Assembly (NCBI RefSeq): GCF_003583985.1
Contig: NZ_QXML01000004.1
Coordinates: forward strand, 186,001 to 250,000
Origin: Algoriphagus lacus
GTDB taxonomy: Bacteria; Bacteroidota; Bacteroidia; Cytophagales; Cyclobacteriaceae
Length of the DNA: 64,000 nucleotides
Direction: 5' to 3'
Of this stretch, positions 8,878 through 17,057 are shown piece by piece (position 1 is the first letter of the stretch; each line of letters begins with the position of its first letter). The notes under the pieces are model-generated. The model had not been told where the DNA came from. It was given only the letters and a program-made list of their open reading frames with translations, and did not search any database. Made by a program: the position numbers and the translations under genes.

Positions 8878-9438
8878 ATGGAGATCCTGATCAAGAATAT
8901 GGTGTGTCCACGCTGCATCGAAGCAGTCAAAAAATCACTGGAGGATGCCCAAATTGATTTTGATAACCTAGAACTCGGAAAAGTAACCCTTTCCACACCA
9001 TTGAGTGAAAGGCAAAAAACGGAACTTGCCCAGTCCTTAAACCAAAAAGGATTTGAGTTGCTTGAATCCAAATCATCCGCCTTAATTTCCCGAATTAAAG
9101 CCCTGATCATCGAGCAAATCCACCATTCTGATCAAAATTTGGGGGAAAACTACTCAACCTACTTAGCTGATAAACTGGATCATGAGTACAGTTCCCTGAG
9201 TCGTCTTTTTTCCCAGGTCGAGGGAATCACCATTGAGAAGTTTATTACCCGACAAAAAATCGAGCGGGTCAAAGAATTACTTTTTTATGACCAACTCAGT
9301 CTCTCCGAAATTGCCTTCCAGCTGAATTACAGCAGCGTGGCCTACCTCTCGGCCCAGTTCAAAAAAGAGACCGGCATGACTCCATCCGAATTCAAGCGAA
9401 ACCATCCCGGAGAAAGAAAATCTCTGGATCAGATTTGA
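8878..9438 (+). CDS. HMA-AraC fusion transcriptional regulator
   Basis: The 186-residue protein combines two domains. Residues 1-62 look like a heavy-metal-associated domain with the metal motif MVCPRC (Cys10, Cys13). Residues about 85-180 are an AraC-type double helix-turn-helix, with LSLSEIAFQLNYSSVAYLSA as the second recognition region and FKKETGMTPSEFK as the family signature. I infer that metal binding by the N-terminal domain controls DNA binding. It precedes a copper-handling cluster, so copper(I) or a related soft metal is the likely signal and the inverted repeat at 10306-10344 a candidate target. The family has been seen in Bacteroidota near copper ATPases; the specific role here is inference. 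Confidence 0.8.
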   Translation: MEILIKNMVCPRCIEAVKKSLEDAQIDFDNLELGKVTLSTPLSERQKTELAQSLNQKGFELLESKSSALISRIKALIIEQIHHSDQNLGENYSTYLADKLDHEYSSLSRLFSQVEGITIEKFITRQKIERVKELLFYDQLSLSEIAFQLNYSSVAYLSAQFKKETGMTPSEFKRNHPGERKSLDQI

Positions 9439-9491
9439 GGATTTATTATAATCCTCAATTCAAACGGGCTGACACTGCTAAGTCGATACCG

Positions 9492-9821
9492 TCAATTAAT
9501 TATTCGATTGATCCGGTCCGCCTTTCCTTTTACCATCGAATCTACCTTTGAGGCAGTATCATTGATCAAAGAATCCAACGAGTTTACCTTTTCCAATTCT
9601 TTATTGATCATTGCGTCCAGCGAATCTGCCTTGTCCAAATTTCGGTTAATTAATGAATCCAAGGAATTCACTTTGCCCAATTCCTTATTCATCAGGGAAT
9701 CAAGCGACTCTGCTTTTTCATTGATCAGGTTTACTTTTTCCTGAAGTTTCCCCTCCAGATTTTCACAGGAAGTAGTGACTACCAGAAGAAAAAGTAAAAT
9801 AGGAAGGACGAACATTTTCAT
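9492..9821 (-). CDS. Coiled-coil lipoprotein with 14-residue repeats
   Basis: The 109-residue protein has a lipoprotein signal ending VVTTSC (Cys19), so it should be lipid-anchored. From residue 39 it consists of four near-perfect 14-residue units of the form SLDSLINKELEKVN (starting at Ser39, Ser53, Ser67 and Ser81), with a weaker preceding unit. Hydrophobic residues fall at heptad-like spacing, which predicts a continuous coiled coil like that of Braun-type lipoproteins. It is encoded on the minus strand inside the copper region and faces away from the ATPase. I know no function; a periplasmic spacer or oligomerising role is conceivable. Confidence 0.6.
   Translation of the reverse strand: MKMFVLPILLFLLVVTTSCENLEGKLQEKVNLINEKAESLDSLMNKELGKVNSLDSLINRNLDKADSLDAMINKELEKVNSLDSLINDTASKVDSMVKGKADRINRIIN
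9528..9707 (-). repeat. 42-base tandem repeat within the lipoprotein gene
   Basis: Codons 39-98 of the lipoprotein gene consist of four 42-base units plus a partial fifth. Units one and three, and two and four, resemble each other most, hinting at duplication of a two-unit block. Confidence 0.7.
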
Positions 9822-10386
9822 TTTGACAGGATTTACAAATCACTAATGTTAGCGATTTGGAGTAAATACGACCAATCTTCCACCTAGTTGGGAAAACATC
9901 AGCTAACCCTGAGAAATAAGTTGAAGTAATTACTATGATACCTATAGCATCTGTTTATAGTAACCAACAATCTTCCAAAAAAATGGCCTTAAGCCTCCAA
10001 AAATAAAGAATCCAACGAAATGGGATGAATTTGACAACTTTGAAGAGCAAGTCCCGATTAGCTCCGCAATTTCGTATGGTTGAACTTGTGGGAAAGAAGG
10101 TAATCTGTTCGACAACCTTCGGGGTCGGGGAATTGATGTCGTTCTCAATTGGTTCAAGTCTTCGGGCTTTGACCCATAATTATTCAGTCTAACAACTGCT
10201 ATTAAAAAAAACTTTTCCTGACAGGCACAGGGATAAGAGATTGCTTTTCAACCTACCCCAGCCCTTCTCCAATTTCCCCAACCTCCCCACCTCCTTCCCC
10301 ACATCAAAATCTTATAAATCTTCTACAAAATCCTATAAGATTTTTGAGTGGGTCATTCCCCAATTTTGTATCATTAAAACTAGCTA
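9822..10386. other. Long intergenic region upstream of the copper ATPase
   Basis: About 565 bases without a confident gene. The plus-strand frame 9964-10179 reads as two protein-like stretches split by one TGA at 10081-10083, possibly a gene remnant. Bases 10250-10300 form a C/T-rich tract of short CCCCA/CCTCC words. A perfect 11-bp inverted repeat follows at 10306-10344, then the ATPase start. A 71-codon open frame on the minus strand (9942-10157) has no motif and is not called. Confidence 0.6.
10306..10344. promoter_or_regulatory. Inverted repeat, candidate copper operator
   Basis: AAAATCTTATA (10306-10316) and TATAAGATTTT (10334-10344) are perfect 11-bp inverted arms with a 17-base spacer, centred about 62 bases upstream of the ATPase ATG. 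The spacer contains another AAATCTT-like copy. This geometry suits a dimeric regulator. The upstream HMA-AraC protein is the obvious candidate, although AraC proteins often use direct repeats. A promoter-like CAATTTTG lies at 10361-10368. Confidence 0.45.
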
Positions 10387-12819
10387 ATGATGGATGCAAC
10401 TGAAATCCGTGATCCGAAAAGCCTGCCAGGCACAGGTAATAAATCGGAAGGATCATTAATCAAACAAACTTTTCCGGTGTTGGGTATGACCTGCGCAGGC
10501 TGTGCTGCCAGTGTGGAGTCCATGCTTAGCCACACCGATGGCGTCAAATCGGCAGCCGTCAACTTTGCTGCCAATACGGTCTTGGTCGAATACACCAAGG
10601 GAACCACACCTGAATCCCTCCAAAAAGCCCTTCAGTCGGTCGGATATGATCTGATTGTAGATGCGGAAGATCCCTCTGCCGCACAGGATGAGGCTCGGTT
10701 GGAACATTACCTCAAGGTCAAAAAACAAACAATCGGTGCAGCCATCCTAACCCTGCCGATAGTTGTTTTCGGCATGTTCTTCATGGATTGGGAACCGGGA
10801 AGATGGATTTCTCTGGTGCTAAGTGTTCCGGTATTGTTTTTCTTCGGAAGGGATTTTTACATACACGCCTGGAAGCAAGCCCGAAACGGGAAGGCCAATA
10901 TGGATACACTGGTGGCCCTGAGTACTGGAATCGCATTTATTTTCTCGGTGTTTAACACCCTTTTTCCCGAATTCTGGCATGCACGGGGGATACATCCTCA
11001 TGTCTACTTTGAAGCAGCCACAGTCATTATTGTGTTTATTTCCTTTGGAAAACTTCTCGAGGAGCGGGCCAAATCCGGTACCTCCGAAGCCTTGAAAAAA
11101 CTCATGGGCCTACAGCCGAAAACACTCAAAGTGGTGGTTGATGGCGTTGAAAAGGAACTCTCAATCGCTGAAGTGCAAGTTGGAAATGAAATTCTGGTGC
11201 GTCCGGGTGAAAAAATTCCAGTAGATGGCCGAGTAATCAGCGGTGATTCCTACGTAGACGAAAGCATGATCAGCGGAGAACCCGTTCCTGTTCTGAAAAA
11301 AGCGGGAGAAAAAGTCTTTTCCGGAACGGTCAATCAAAAAGGCAGCTTTCACTTCATCGCTGAAAAAGTAGGGAAAGAAACCCTCCTTTCCCAAATCATC
11401 CAGAAAGTGCAGGAAGCACAGGGCAGCAAGGCCCCTGTTCAAAAATTAGTGGATAAAATTGCCGGAATCTTTGTTCCAACCGTCATTTTGATCTCCCTGT
11501 TGACGTTTGGCGTGTGGATGGTTGTTGGTGGAGAGGATGCGTTTACCCATGGTCTGTTGACCTCCGTGGCCGTATTGGTAATTGCCTGTCCTTGTGCCCT
11601 GGGTTTAGCTACTCCTACAGCCATCATGGTTGGAATGGGCAAAGGAGCCGAAAATCAAATCCTGATCAAAGATGCCGAAAGTCTGGAATTGGGGCATCGG
11701 GTGAATGCTGTGATCCTAGATAAAACAGGGACTATTACGGAAGGAAAGCCAACAGTGGCAAGTGTTCAGTGGGCAGAATCCAGTGGGCAGAGTTCAGTGG
11801 GCAGTGAACAGTCAACAGTACACCGACCACATTCCACCCACGGGGAAACGTATCCAGCTGTGGACAGTGTGCAAACGTCATTGCGAGCGACAGAGGAGCG
11901 AAGCAATCTGGATAGTGCAACAGCTTTTTCTTCTCCCCCTTCAGGGGGTTGGGGGGTACAGCAAATCCTTCTGGCCTTGGAATCCAAATCCGAGCATCCT
12001 CTCGCGGACGCAGTGGTAAAGTACCTGAAAGAAAAAGGCGTACAGCCGAGTTCGTTGCAGGGTTTTGAAAGCCTTACCGGTCGGGGCGTTAAGGGCAAAG
12101 TGGAAGGCAAATCCTACTTCGTGGGTAATCAGAAAATGCTTCTGGAAAATGGAATTGCAATCACTGCAGATCTTGAAGCCGAAGCAAAAGTCTGGAGTGA
12201 ACGAGCCCAAACGGTGATTTGGTTTGCAGATGAAACCCGATCACTGACCATCTTAGGTATTGAAGATCAAATTAAACCGAGTTCAAGGTCCGCAATCCAA
12301 AAACTCCAAAAGTCGGGAGTGGAAGTGTATATGCTAACCGGCGATAACAGACAAACAGCAGCAGCAGTGGCAAAACAAATGGGTTTGACCGATTTCAGAG
12401 CAGAGGTAATGCCGGCGGACAAGGCTGAATTTGTCAAGGAACTGCAGTCCAAGGGAAAAATCGTAGCCATGGTCGGCGACGGAATTAACGATTCCCAGGC
12501 TTTGGCTCAGGCGGATGTCAGCATCGCTATGGGACACGGCTCGGATATTGCAATGGATGTAGCTAAAATGACACTGATTACCTCAGATTTGGAAAAAGTC
12601 CCTCAGGCATTTAAACTTTCAACATTAACCGTGAACGGAATCAAGCAAAACCTCTTTTGGGCTTTTATTTACAACATCATCGGCATTCCGATCGCTGCAG
12701 GCATCCTCTACCCGATCAACGGCTTCCTGTTGGATCCGATGATTGCCGGTGCCGCGATGGCTTTCAGTTCGGTATCGGTAGTGCTGAATAGTCTCCGTTT
12801 GAAAGGAAGAACCTTGTAA
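10387..12819 (+). CDS. copA: Copper-translocating P-type ATPase
   Basis: The 810-residue P1B-type ATPase would export Cu+ across the inner membrane. An N-terminal HMA domain carries GMTCAGC (Cys36, Cys39). The transmembrane metal motif CPC is at 401-403, the phosphorylation motif DKTGT at Asp445, HP at about His537, and GDGIND at about 696-701. All key residues are present. The distance from Asp445 to His537 is 92 residues, whereas about 40 is usual for Cu+-ATPases. The excess, residues about 458-510, is encoded by repeat-like DNA and ends just before the conserved [13 protein letters not shown] segment. It is low-complexity and rich in Ser/Gln/Thr, and probably a surface loop on the nucleotide-binding domain. 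It heads the copper cluster. Confidence 0.95.
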   Translation: MMDATEIRDPKSLPGTGNKSEGSLIKQTFPVLGMTCAGCAASVESMLSHTDGVKSAAVNFAANTVLVEYTKGTTPESLQKALQSVGYDLIVDAEDPSAAQDEARLEHYLKVKKQTIGAAILTLPIVVFGMFFMDWEPGRWISLVLSVPVLFFFGRDFYIHAWKQARNGKANMDTLVALSTGIAFIFSVFNTLFPEFWHARGIHPHVYFEAATVIIVFISFGKLLEERAKSGTSEALKKLMGLQPKTLKVVVDGVEKELSIAEVQVGNEILVRPGEKIPVDGRVISGDSYVDESMISGEPVPVLKKAGEKVFSGTVNQKGSFHFIAEKVGKETLLSQIIQKVQEAQGSKAPVQKLVDKIAGIFVPTVILISLLTFGVWMVVGGEDAFTHGLLTSVAVLVIACPCALGLATPTAIMVGMGKGAENQILIKDAESLELGHRVNAVILDKTGTITEGKPTVASVQWAESSGQSSVGSEQSTVHRPHSTHGETYPAVDSVQTSLRATEERSNLDSATAFSSPPSGGWGVQQILLALESKSEHPLADAVVKYLKEKGVQPSSLQGFESLTGRGVKGKVEGKSYFVGNQKMLLENGIAITADLEAEAKVWSERAQTVIWFADETRSLTILGIEDQIKPSSRSAIQKLQKSGVEVYMLTGDNRQTAAAVAKQMGLTDFRAEVMPADKAEFVKELQSKGKIVAMVGDGINDSQALAQADVSIAMGHGSDIAMDVAKMTLITSDLEKVPQAFKLSTLTVNGIKQNLFWAFIYNIIGIPIAAGILYPINGFLLDPMIAGAAMAFSSVSVVLNSLRLKGRTL
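11761..11957 (+). repeat. In-frame composite repeat insertion in copA
   Basis: Three kinds of repeat-like DNA are stacked inside the coding sequence. Bases 11764-11819 hold degenerate copies of CAGTGGGCAG and AACAGT. Bases 11876-11909 read CGTCATTGCGAGC, a spacer, then GAGCGAAGCAATC, with ATTGC/GCAAT as outer stem. Bases 11935-11948 are CCCCCT-TC-AGGGGG, followed by TTGGGGGG. All resemble intergenic repeats I associate with Bacteroidota genomes. The reading frame stays open across them, adding about 50 residues. The similarity to known repeats is from memory and needs a search. Confidence 0.7.
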
Positions 12820-12827
12820 AAGTACGC

Positions 12828-12844
12828 TAGCCTAGTTTAGGCTA
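12828..12844. other. Stem-loop between copA and the HMA chaperone gene
   Basis: TAGCCTA GTT TAGGCTA is a perfect 7-bp stem with a 3-base loop. No T tract follows on the plus strand, so it is not a plain terminator. It could be an RNA-processing or attenuation site between copA and the downstream genes. Confidence 0.35.
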
Positions 12845-12906
12845 TCAACAAAAAAACAAATCCAAATATCTCTATTCTCTTATTCTCTAATTAACTAATT
12901 CAAAAA

Positions 12907-13122
12907 ATGAAAACGCTTCAATTCAAAACCAACATCAAATGCAGCGGCTGTATTGCCACTGTTACTCCACACCTGAATGCTGCAGAATCAGTTTCCAACT
13001 GGTCTGTGGATATAGCCAATCCATCCAAAATTTTGACAGTCGAAGGTGAAAACTTATCCGAAACAGAGGTCATCGAAAAAGTAAAAACCGCAGGCTACAC
13101 TATTGAGAAAGTAGAAGGGTAA
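12907..13122 (+). CDS. HMA-domain copper chaperone (CopZ-like)
   Basis: The 71-residue protein is a single heavy-metal-associated domain with the motif KCSGC (Cys12, Cys15) in the position expected for a CopZ/Atx1-type chaperone. The beta-alpha-beta pattern ends with GYTIEKVEG. The usual GM before TC is replaced by NI, as happens in several Bacteroidota HMA proteins. It lies 87 bases after copA on the same strand. I infer that it delivers Cu+ to the ATPase or buffers it in the cytoplasm. The short length is normal for the family. Confidence 0.85.
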   Translation: MKTLQFKTNIKCSGCIATVTPHLNAAESVSNWSVDIANPSKILTVEGENLSETEVIEKVKTAGYTIEKVEG

Positions 13123-13173
13123 TCCTTCTGCTTTCTCCTGAAAAAATTTTAAACCCTTTAACTCTTCTACATC

Positions 13174-13626
13174 ATGAACCGAATTCTGATTCTCCTTTTA
13201 CTTCTTGGGTTTTCCTTCACTGCCAAGGCCCAAACCAATCCAATTTTGTCCAACTATTTGACGCTCAAAGATGCACTGGTGAGCAGTGATGTGACCAAAT
13301 CCAGTGCCGCCATCAGTGAACTCTCCAAAAGCCTGAATGCTTCTCCTGAATTTCCCCAAAAGAAAGATCTGGTAAAGCAAACAGAAGCAATGGTAAAAGC
13401 AGGAAGTGATCTGGAAAAACAACGGGCTGCATTTGCTGGGTTGTCTACCGTCCTCTGGGAAGCTGCAAAAACCCAGAAATGGGCCAATCAAGAGCTGTTT
13501 TATCAATATTGCCCGATGAAAAAGAGCTATTGGCTTAGCACAGAATCCGCCATCAAAAACCCATACTATGGCTCAAAAATGCTAGCCTGCGGTAACGTCA
13601 AAGAAACGCTTAAACCGAAGAATTGA
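13174..13626 (+). CDS. Exported DUF3347 protein
   Basis: The 150-residue product has a signal peptide (MNRILILLLLLGFSF, cleavage near AKAQ). The mature part begins NPILSNYLTLKDALVSSD and ends with QYCPMKKSYWLS, YYGSKMLACGNV, the conserved pattern of DUF3347. This family occurs as a stand-alone periplasmic protein or as a domain on efflux adaptors in Bacteroidota metal and copper loci. The CPM and MLACG segments put Cys and Met residues in a possible metal site. Its place between the HMA chaperone and the DUF2911 gene supports a copper-handling role, which remains inference. Confidence 0.82.
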   Translation: MNRILILLLLLGFSFTAKAQTNPILSNYLTLKDALVSSDVTKSSAAISELSKSLNASPEFPQKKDLVKQTEAMVKAGSDLEKQRAAFAGLSTVLWEAAKTQKWANQELFYQYCPMKKSYWLSTESAIKNPYYGSKMLACGNVKETLKPKN

Positions 13627-13640
13627 CCCCAAACCATCTC

Positions 13641-14252
13641 ATGAAAAAAGCACTTCAATATCTTTCCAATAAACTTGGATCCAAAACTTCATTCCTTGGT
13701 CTTTGCTTGGTTTGTTCCGGGATGATTCTATCCAATCCTAGCCAGGCCCAGCACGAGCACCACACAAATTCTCCTCAAGCCCAGCAGGACACCATCAAAG
13801 GAAGCATCCAACGAGAAGTCCATCAATTGGTAGGGGAAAACCACTTTACCCTAAACTATTATGCTCCTGCGGTACGCGGAAGAATGATATGGGGAGGTTT
13901 GGTAGCCTATGATCAAGTCTGGGTCACTGGTGCTCATCGAGCCACGAATGTGGAATTTACGCAAGCCATCCGAATCGACGGAAAAGTTATTCCAGCAGGA
14001 AAATATGCGATTTTCACCATCCCGGAAAAAAAGAAATGGATCCTGATCCTCAATACCCGATGGGATCAACATCTGGCAGATGAATATAATGCTGCTGAGG
14101 ATGTCATTCGACTCGAAGTCAAACCAGAGAAATCCAAGGAATTCTTCGAGCGCCTGACGTATGAAATTCAGGAAGTATCTCCTGAAGAAGGAACGATAGT
14201 GGTGAGTTGGGAAAAAGTGAGCGTCCATCTGGACTTCACGAATGTGAACTGA
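13641..14252 (+). CDS. Exported DUF2911 protein
   Basis: From the ATG at 13641 the protein has 203 residues. An N-terminal hydrophobic stretch (FLGLCLVCSGMILS) leads to a SQA/AQA cleavage region and a short His-rich linker, HEHH. The body matches DUF2911: GRMIWGGLVAYDQVWVTGAH (about residues 74-93), then PAGKYAIFTIP and a beta-rich C-terminus with VVSWEK. The frame extends six codons upstream from a TTG that overlaps the previous stop; the ATG is more plausible. It is in the copper operon, 14 bases after the DUF3347 gene. DUF2911 has no established biochemical activity. Confidence 0.82.
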   Translation: MKKALQYLSNKLGSKTSFLGLCLVCSGMILSNPSQAQHEHHTNSPQAQQDTIKGSIQREVHQLVGENHFTLNYYAPAVRGRMIWGGLVAYDQVWVTGAHRATNVEFTQAIRIDGKVIPAGKYAIFTIPEKKKWILILNTRWDQHLADEYNAAEDVIRLEVKPEKSKEFFERLTYEIQEVSPEEGTIVVSWEKVSVHLDFTNVN

Positions 14253-14256
14253 TATT

Positions 14257-16419
14257 ATGAAACAAAATTGGAAATCCGCTTTGCTTTTTTTGGGATTGGG
14301 GCTTTTTACGGTGGAGGCTTTTTCCCAAAAACGGGTGGAATATGACCTGTTTGTGAAGGACACGCTGGTCAACTTCAGCGGAAAGGTGAAGCCTGGCATT
14401 GCGGTCAACGGACAAATTCCTATGCCTACCCTGCACTTTACCGAAGGGGACACCGCGATAGTTCGGGTGCACAACCTGATGCACCATGAGACCTCCATTC
14501 ACTGGCATGGACTTTTGCTTCCCAATGAACAGGACGGAGTTCCTTATTTAACCACGGCTCCGGTCAAATCCCACGGAACCCATACGTTTGAGTTTGTACT
14601 CAGACAAAATGGAACCTATTGGTATCATTCGCACACGATGCTTCAGGAGCAAGTCGGGATGTACGGGGCAATAGTAATTCACAAAGCCGGTGAGCAGCCC
14701 AAAAATGAGGAAGTACTCTTGCTCAGCGATTGGAGTGACGAAAATCCGCATCAGATCGAACGTTCCCTGCACTTTGCTACCGATTGGTATATGGTTCAAA
14801 AAAATTCAGTACAGAGTTATGCGGAATCCATCAAAGAGGGAAAATTCTCTACCAAACTCAACAACGAATGGAAGCGCATGCACGCCATGGACGTGAGCGA
14901 CGTGTACTACGAAAAGTTTTTGGTGAATGGAAAGGAAAGTGAGGAGCGGAAAAGCTATAAACCCGGGGAGAAAGTTCGTCTTCGGGTGATTAACGGAAGT
15001 GCATCCACCTATTTCTGGCTGACCTATGCCGGGGGTAAAATTACCGTGTTGGCTTCGGATGGAATCGATGTGGAGCCGGTTGAAGTGGATCGCCTGATTG
15101 TTGGGGTTTCTGAGATCTACGATGTGGAAGTGACCGTGCCGGAATCCGGAAAAATGGCTGAATTTCTCGCCACTTCCGAGGATCGCATTGGATCCGCTTC
15201 CTTTTGGTTGGGTTCAGGAGAAAAACTCCCTGCTACTCCCCTTCCTCGGCTGGACTATTTCGAAGGCATGCAGATGATGAACGACATGATGACTGTAGGT
15301 GGCAAAATGAACGATATGGGCATGAATATGAGCCTCCAGCAAATGGATATGAATGGGGTGATGTATCGGGAATTTACCGAACCACCATCCACAGATCAGA
15401 ATCCCGGAGAAATCGTGACCCTCAATTACGGTATGCTCAAATCTCCGGTTAAAACCACCCTTCCCGATGGACCTGTTCGAACGTTGGAGTTTGAACTCAC
15501 CGGAAATATGAACCGGTACGTCTGGACACTGGACAATAAAACGATTTCCGAAAGCGATAAAATCCTCATCAAAAAGGGAGAAAACATCCGAATTATCCTG
15601 AAGAACAATTCGATGATGCGGCATCCCATGCACTTACACGGGCATTTCTTCCGCGTGGTAAATGAAATGGGGGACTATTCTCCGTTAAAAAATGTGCTGG
15701 ATATCATGCCCATGGAGACGGATACCATTGAGTTCAATGCCTCAGAGGAATATGGAGACTGGTATTTTCACTGCCATATTCTTTATCACATGATGGCTGG
15801 AATGGGAAGGATTTTCACCTACGAAAACTCCCCTCCCAACCCTCAGATCCCGGATCCCCGGTATGCATTGCGAAAAGTCTATGCTGATGATCGCCGGTTT
15901 TATCTCGGGGCCGAAATAGGGCTTGAAAGCAATGGCTCCGATGGAGAAGTGACCCTGATGAATACCCGATGGATGTTGCAGACTGAATGGAGACTTGGCT
16001 TGAATCCGAAAAACGGATACGAAACGGAAAGTCATTTTGGAAGACTTCTTGGCCGAAATCAGTTTGCTTTTGGCTATGTAGGATGGGACTTCAGGTATAG
16101 GGAAACAGATGAGGCGGAGGAAAGCTTATTTGGTCAGACCAATACCAAAGATGACCGAAGCGTCTTCCACCTGGGATTCCAGTACACTGCCCCCTGGTTC
16201 ATTGTGGCCGATCTGAAGGTTGACCATACAGGATATGTACGCCTCCAACTAAGCCGGGATGATATTCCAATTACCAAGCGGGCTAGGCTTTTCGGCATGG
16301 TCAATTCGGATCTGGAGTATGCGGTGGGTGCTCGATACATTCTCACCAAATACTGGTCGGCTTCCTCCCATTACGACAGTGACATGGGCTGGGGAATCGG
16401 AGCGACATTTACCTATTAA
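14257..16419 (+). CDS. Multicopper oxidase fused to CopB-like barrel
   Basis: The 720-residue exported protein has a signal peptide (cleavage near AFSQ) and three cupredoxin domains. Copper ligands are seen in IHWHG (about 86-90), WYHSH (about 127-131), HPMHLHGHFF (about 457-466) and HCHILYHMMAGM (about 505-516). A Met-rich loop with over ten methionines lies at about 338-369. This is the PcoA/CopA type, expected to oxidise Cu+ in the periplasm. From about residue 541 the sequence changes to a beta-rich region ending LTKYWSASSHYDSDMGWGIG, typical of the CopB/PcoB outer-membrane barrel. The fusion would tie the oxidase to the outer membrane. The gene starts four bases after the DUF2911 stop. 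Confidence 0.92.
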   Translation: MKQNWKSALLFLGLGLFTVEAFSQKRVEYDLFVKDTLVNFSGKVKPGIAVNGQIPMPTLHFTEGDTAIVRVHNLMHHETSIHWHGLLLPNEQDGVPYLTTAPVKSHGTHTFEFVLRQNGTYWYHSHTMLQEQVGMYGAIVIHKAGEQPKNEEVLLLSDWSDENPHQIERSLHFATDWYMVQKNSVQSYAESIKEGKFSTKLNNEWKRMHAMDVSDVYYEKFLVNGKESEERKSYKPGEKVRLRVINGSASTYFWLTYAGGKITVLASDGIDVEPVEVDRLIVGVSEIYDVEVTVPESGKMAEFLATSEDRIGSASFWLGSGEKLPATPLPRLDYFEGMQMMNDMMTVGGKMNDMGMNMSLQQMDMNGVMYREFTEPPSTDQNPGEIVTLNYGMLKSPVKTTLPDGPVRTLEFELTGNMNRYVWTLDNKTISESDKILIKKGENIRIILKNNSMMRHPMHLHGHFFRVVNEMGDYSPLKNVLDIMPMETDTIEFNASEEYGDWYFHCHILYHMMAGMGRIFTYENSPPNPQIPDPRYALRKVYADDRRFYLGAEIGLESNGSDGEVTLMNTRWMLQTEWRLGLNPKNGYETESHFGRLLGRNQFAFGYVGWDFRYRETDEAEESLFGQTNTKDDRSVFHLGFQYTAPWFIVADLKVDHTGYVRLQLSRDDIPITKRARLFGMVNSDLEYAVGARYILTKYWSASSHYDSDMGWGIGATFTY

Positions 16420-16540
16420 GGAAAAAAAGGCTTTTGGTTTTAGAAAAATGGAGGCTTGACTTATCTTTCGAAAAATCAACTATGGAGAAAAGGATCTGTC
16501 ATCCTTTTCTCCCTTAGGAAAAAGCCCTCTTCTTTCGCTA

Positions 16541-17023
16541 ATGATATCACCCAAGAAGCTGATTGTACTTTTAATTTTTTTGGCCCTCTCGGGTCATCTT
16601 ACTGCTCAGGAAAGCCCTGTGATGCTTCCTGTGGTGACTTCCAAAATCAACGGAATCAACATCTATGGAAAGCCAGTGGACCAGCAAACCCGCTGTGTTC
16701 ACTGGCATTCCCAACTTGATGTAATCGCCATTAAATTTAAATGCTGCGAAAAATATTACCCCTGCTTTTCCTGTCATGAGGAAACTGCAGACCACGATCC
16801 GAAAGTTTGGCCAAAGAAAGAATTTGATACCAAAGGAATTCTATGTGGGGTCTGCGGGACCGAACTGACCATCAATGAGTACATGGGAAGCAACAATACC
16901 TGCCCAAATTGCAAAGCGGCCTTTAACCCGGGTTGTAGCAAGCACTATCATTTGTATTTTGAAACTAAGATGGAGGACGGGAGCCCCAAGACTGAAGAAA
17001 AATTTCAAACCAGTAACCGATAG
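16541..17023 (+). CDS. Exported CHY zinc-finger-like protein
   Basis: The 160-residue protein begins with a plausible signal peptide (MISPKKLIVLLIFLALSG, cleavage after TAQ). The rest matches the CHY zinc-finger domain: NGINIYGKPVDQQTRCVHWH, then DVIAIKFKCCEKYYPCFSCH, and two CxxC pairs (LCGVCGTE and TCPNCKAAF) with late GCSKHYH. About nine Cys and several His could bind zinc or copper. CHY fingers are usually intracellular, so an export signal is unusual. It sits between the multicopper oxidase and a PepSY gene on the same strand, which suggests metal handling outside the cytoplasm; this is inference. Confidence 0.78.
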   Translation: MISPKKLIVLLIFLALSGHLTAQESPVMLPVVTSKINGINIYGKPVDQQTRCVHWHSQLDVIAIKFKCCEKYYPCFSCHEETADHDPKVWPKKEFDTKGILCGVCGTELTINEYMGSNNTCPNCKAAFNPGCSKHYHLYFETKMEDGSPKTEEKFQTSNR

Positions 17024-17057
17024 CCCATTACCTGTTACCTCCAATCACCCTTAACTA

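Noticed and set aside
9942..10157. 71-codon minus-strand frame upstream of copA
   Set aside because: No recognisable domain, signal or membrane pattern, and the opposite strand looks at least as protein-like.
11876..11909. CRISPR or mobile-element end inside copA
   Set aside because: Single palindromic unit with no transposase, no target duplication visible and no regularly spaced repeats. It fits a dispersed repeat better.
11735..12110. Several open frames antisense to or out of frame with the copA insert
   Set aside because: They arise from the palindromic repeat DNA, which is open in several frames. The copA frame joins two halves of a conserved ATPase and is the real one.
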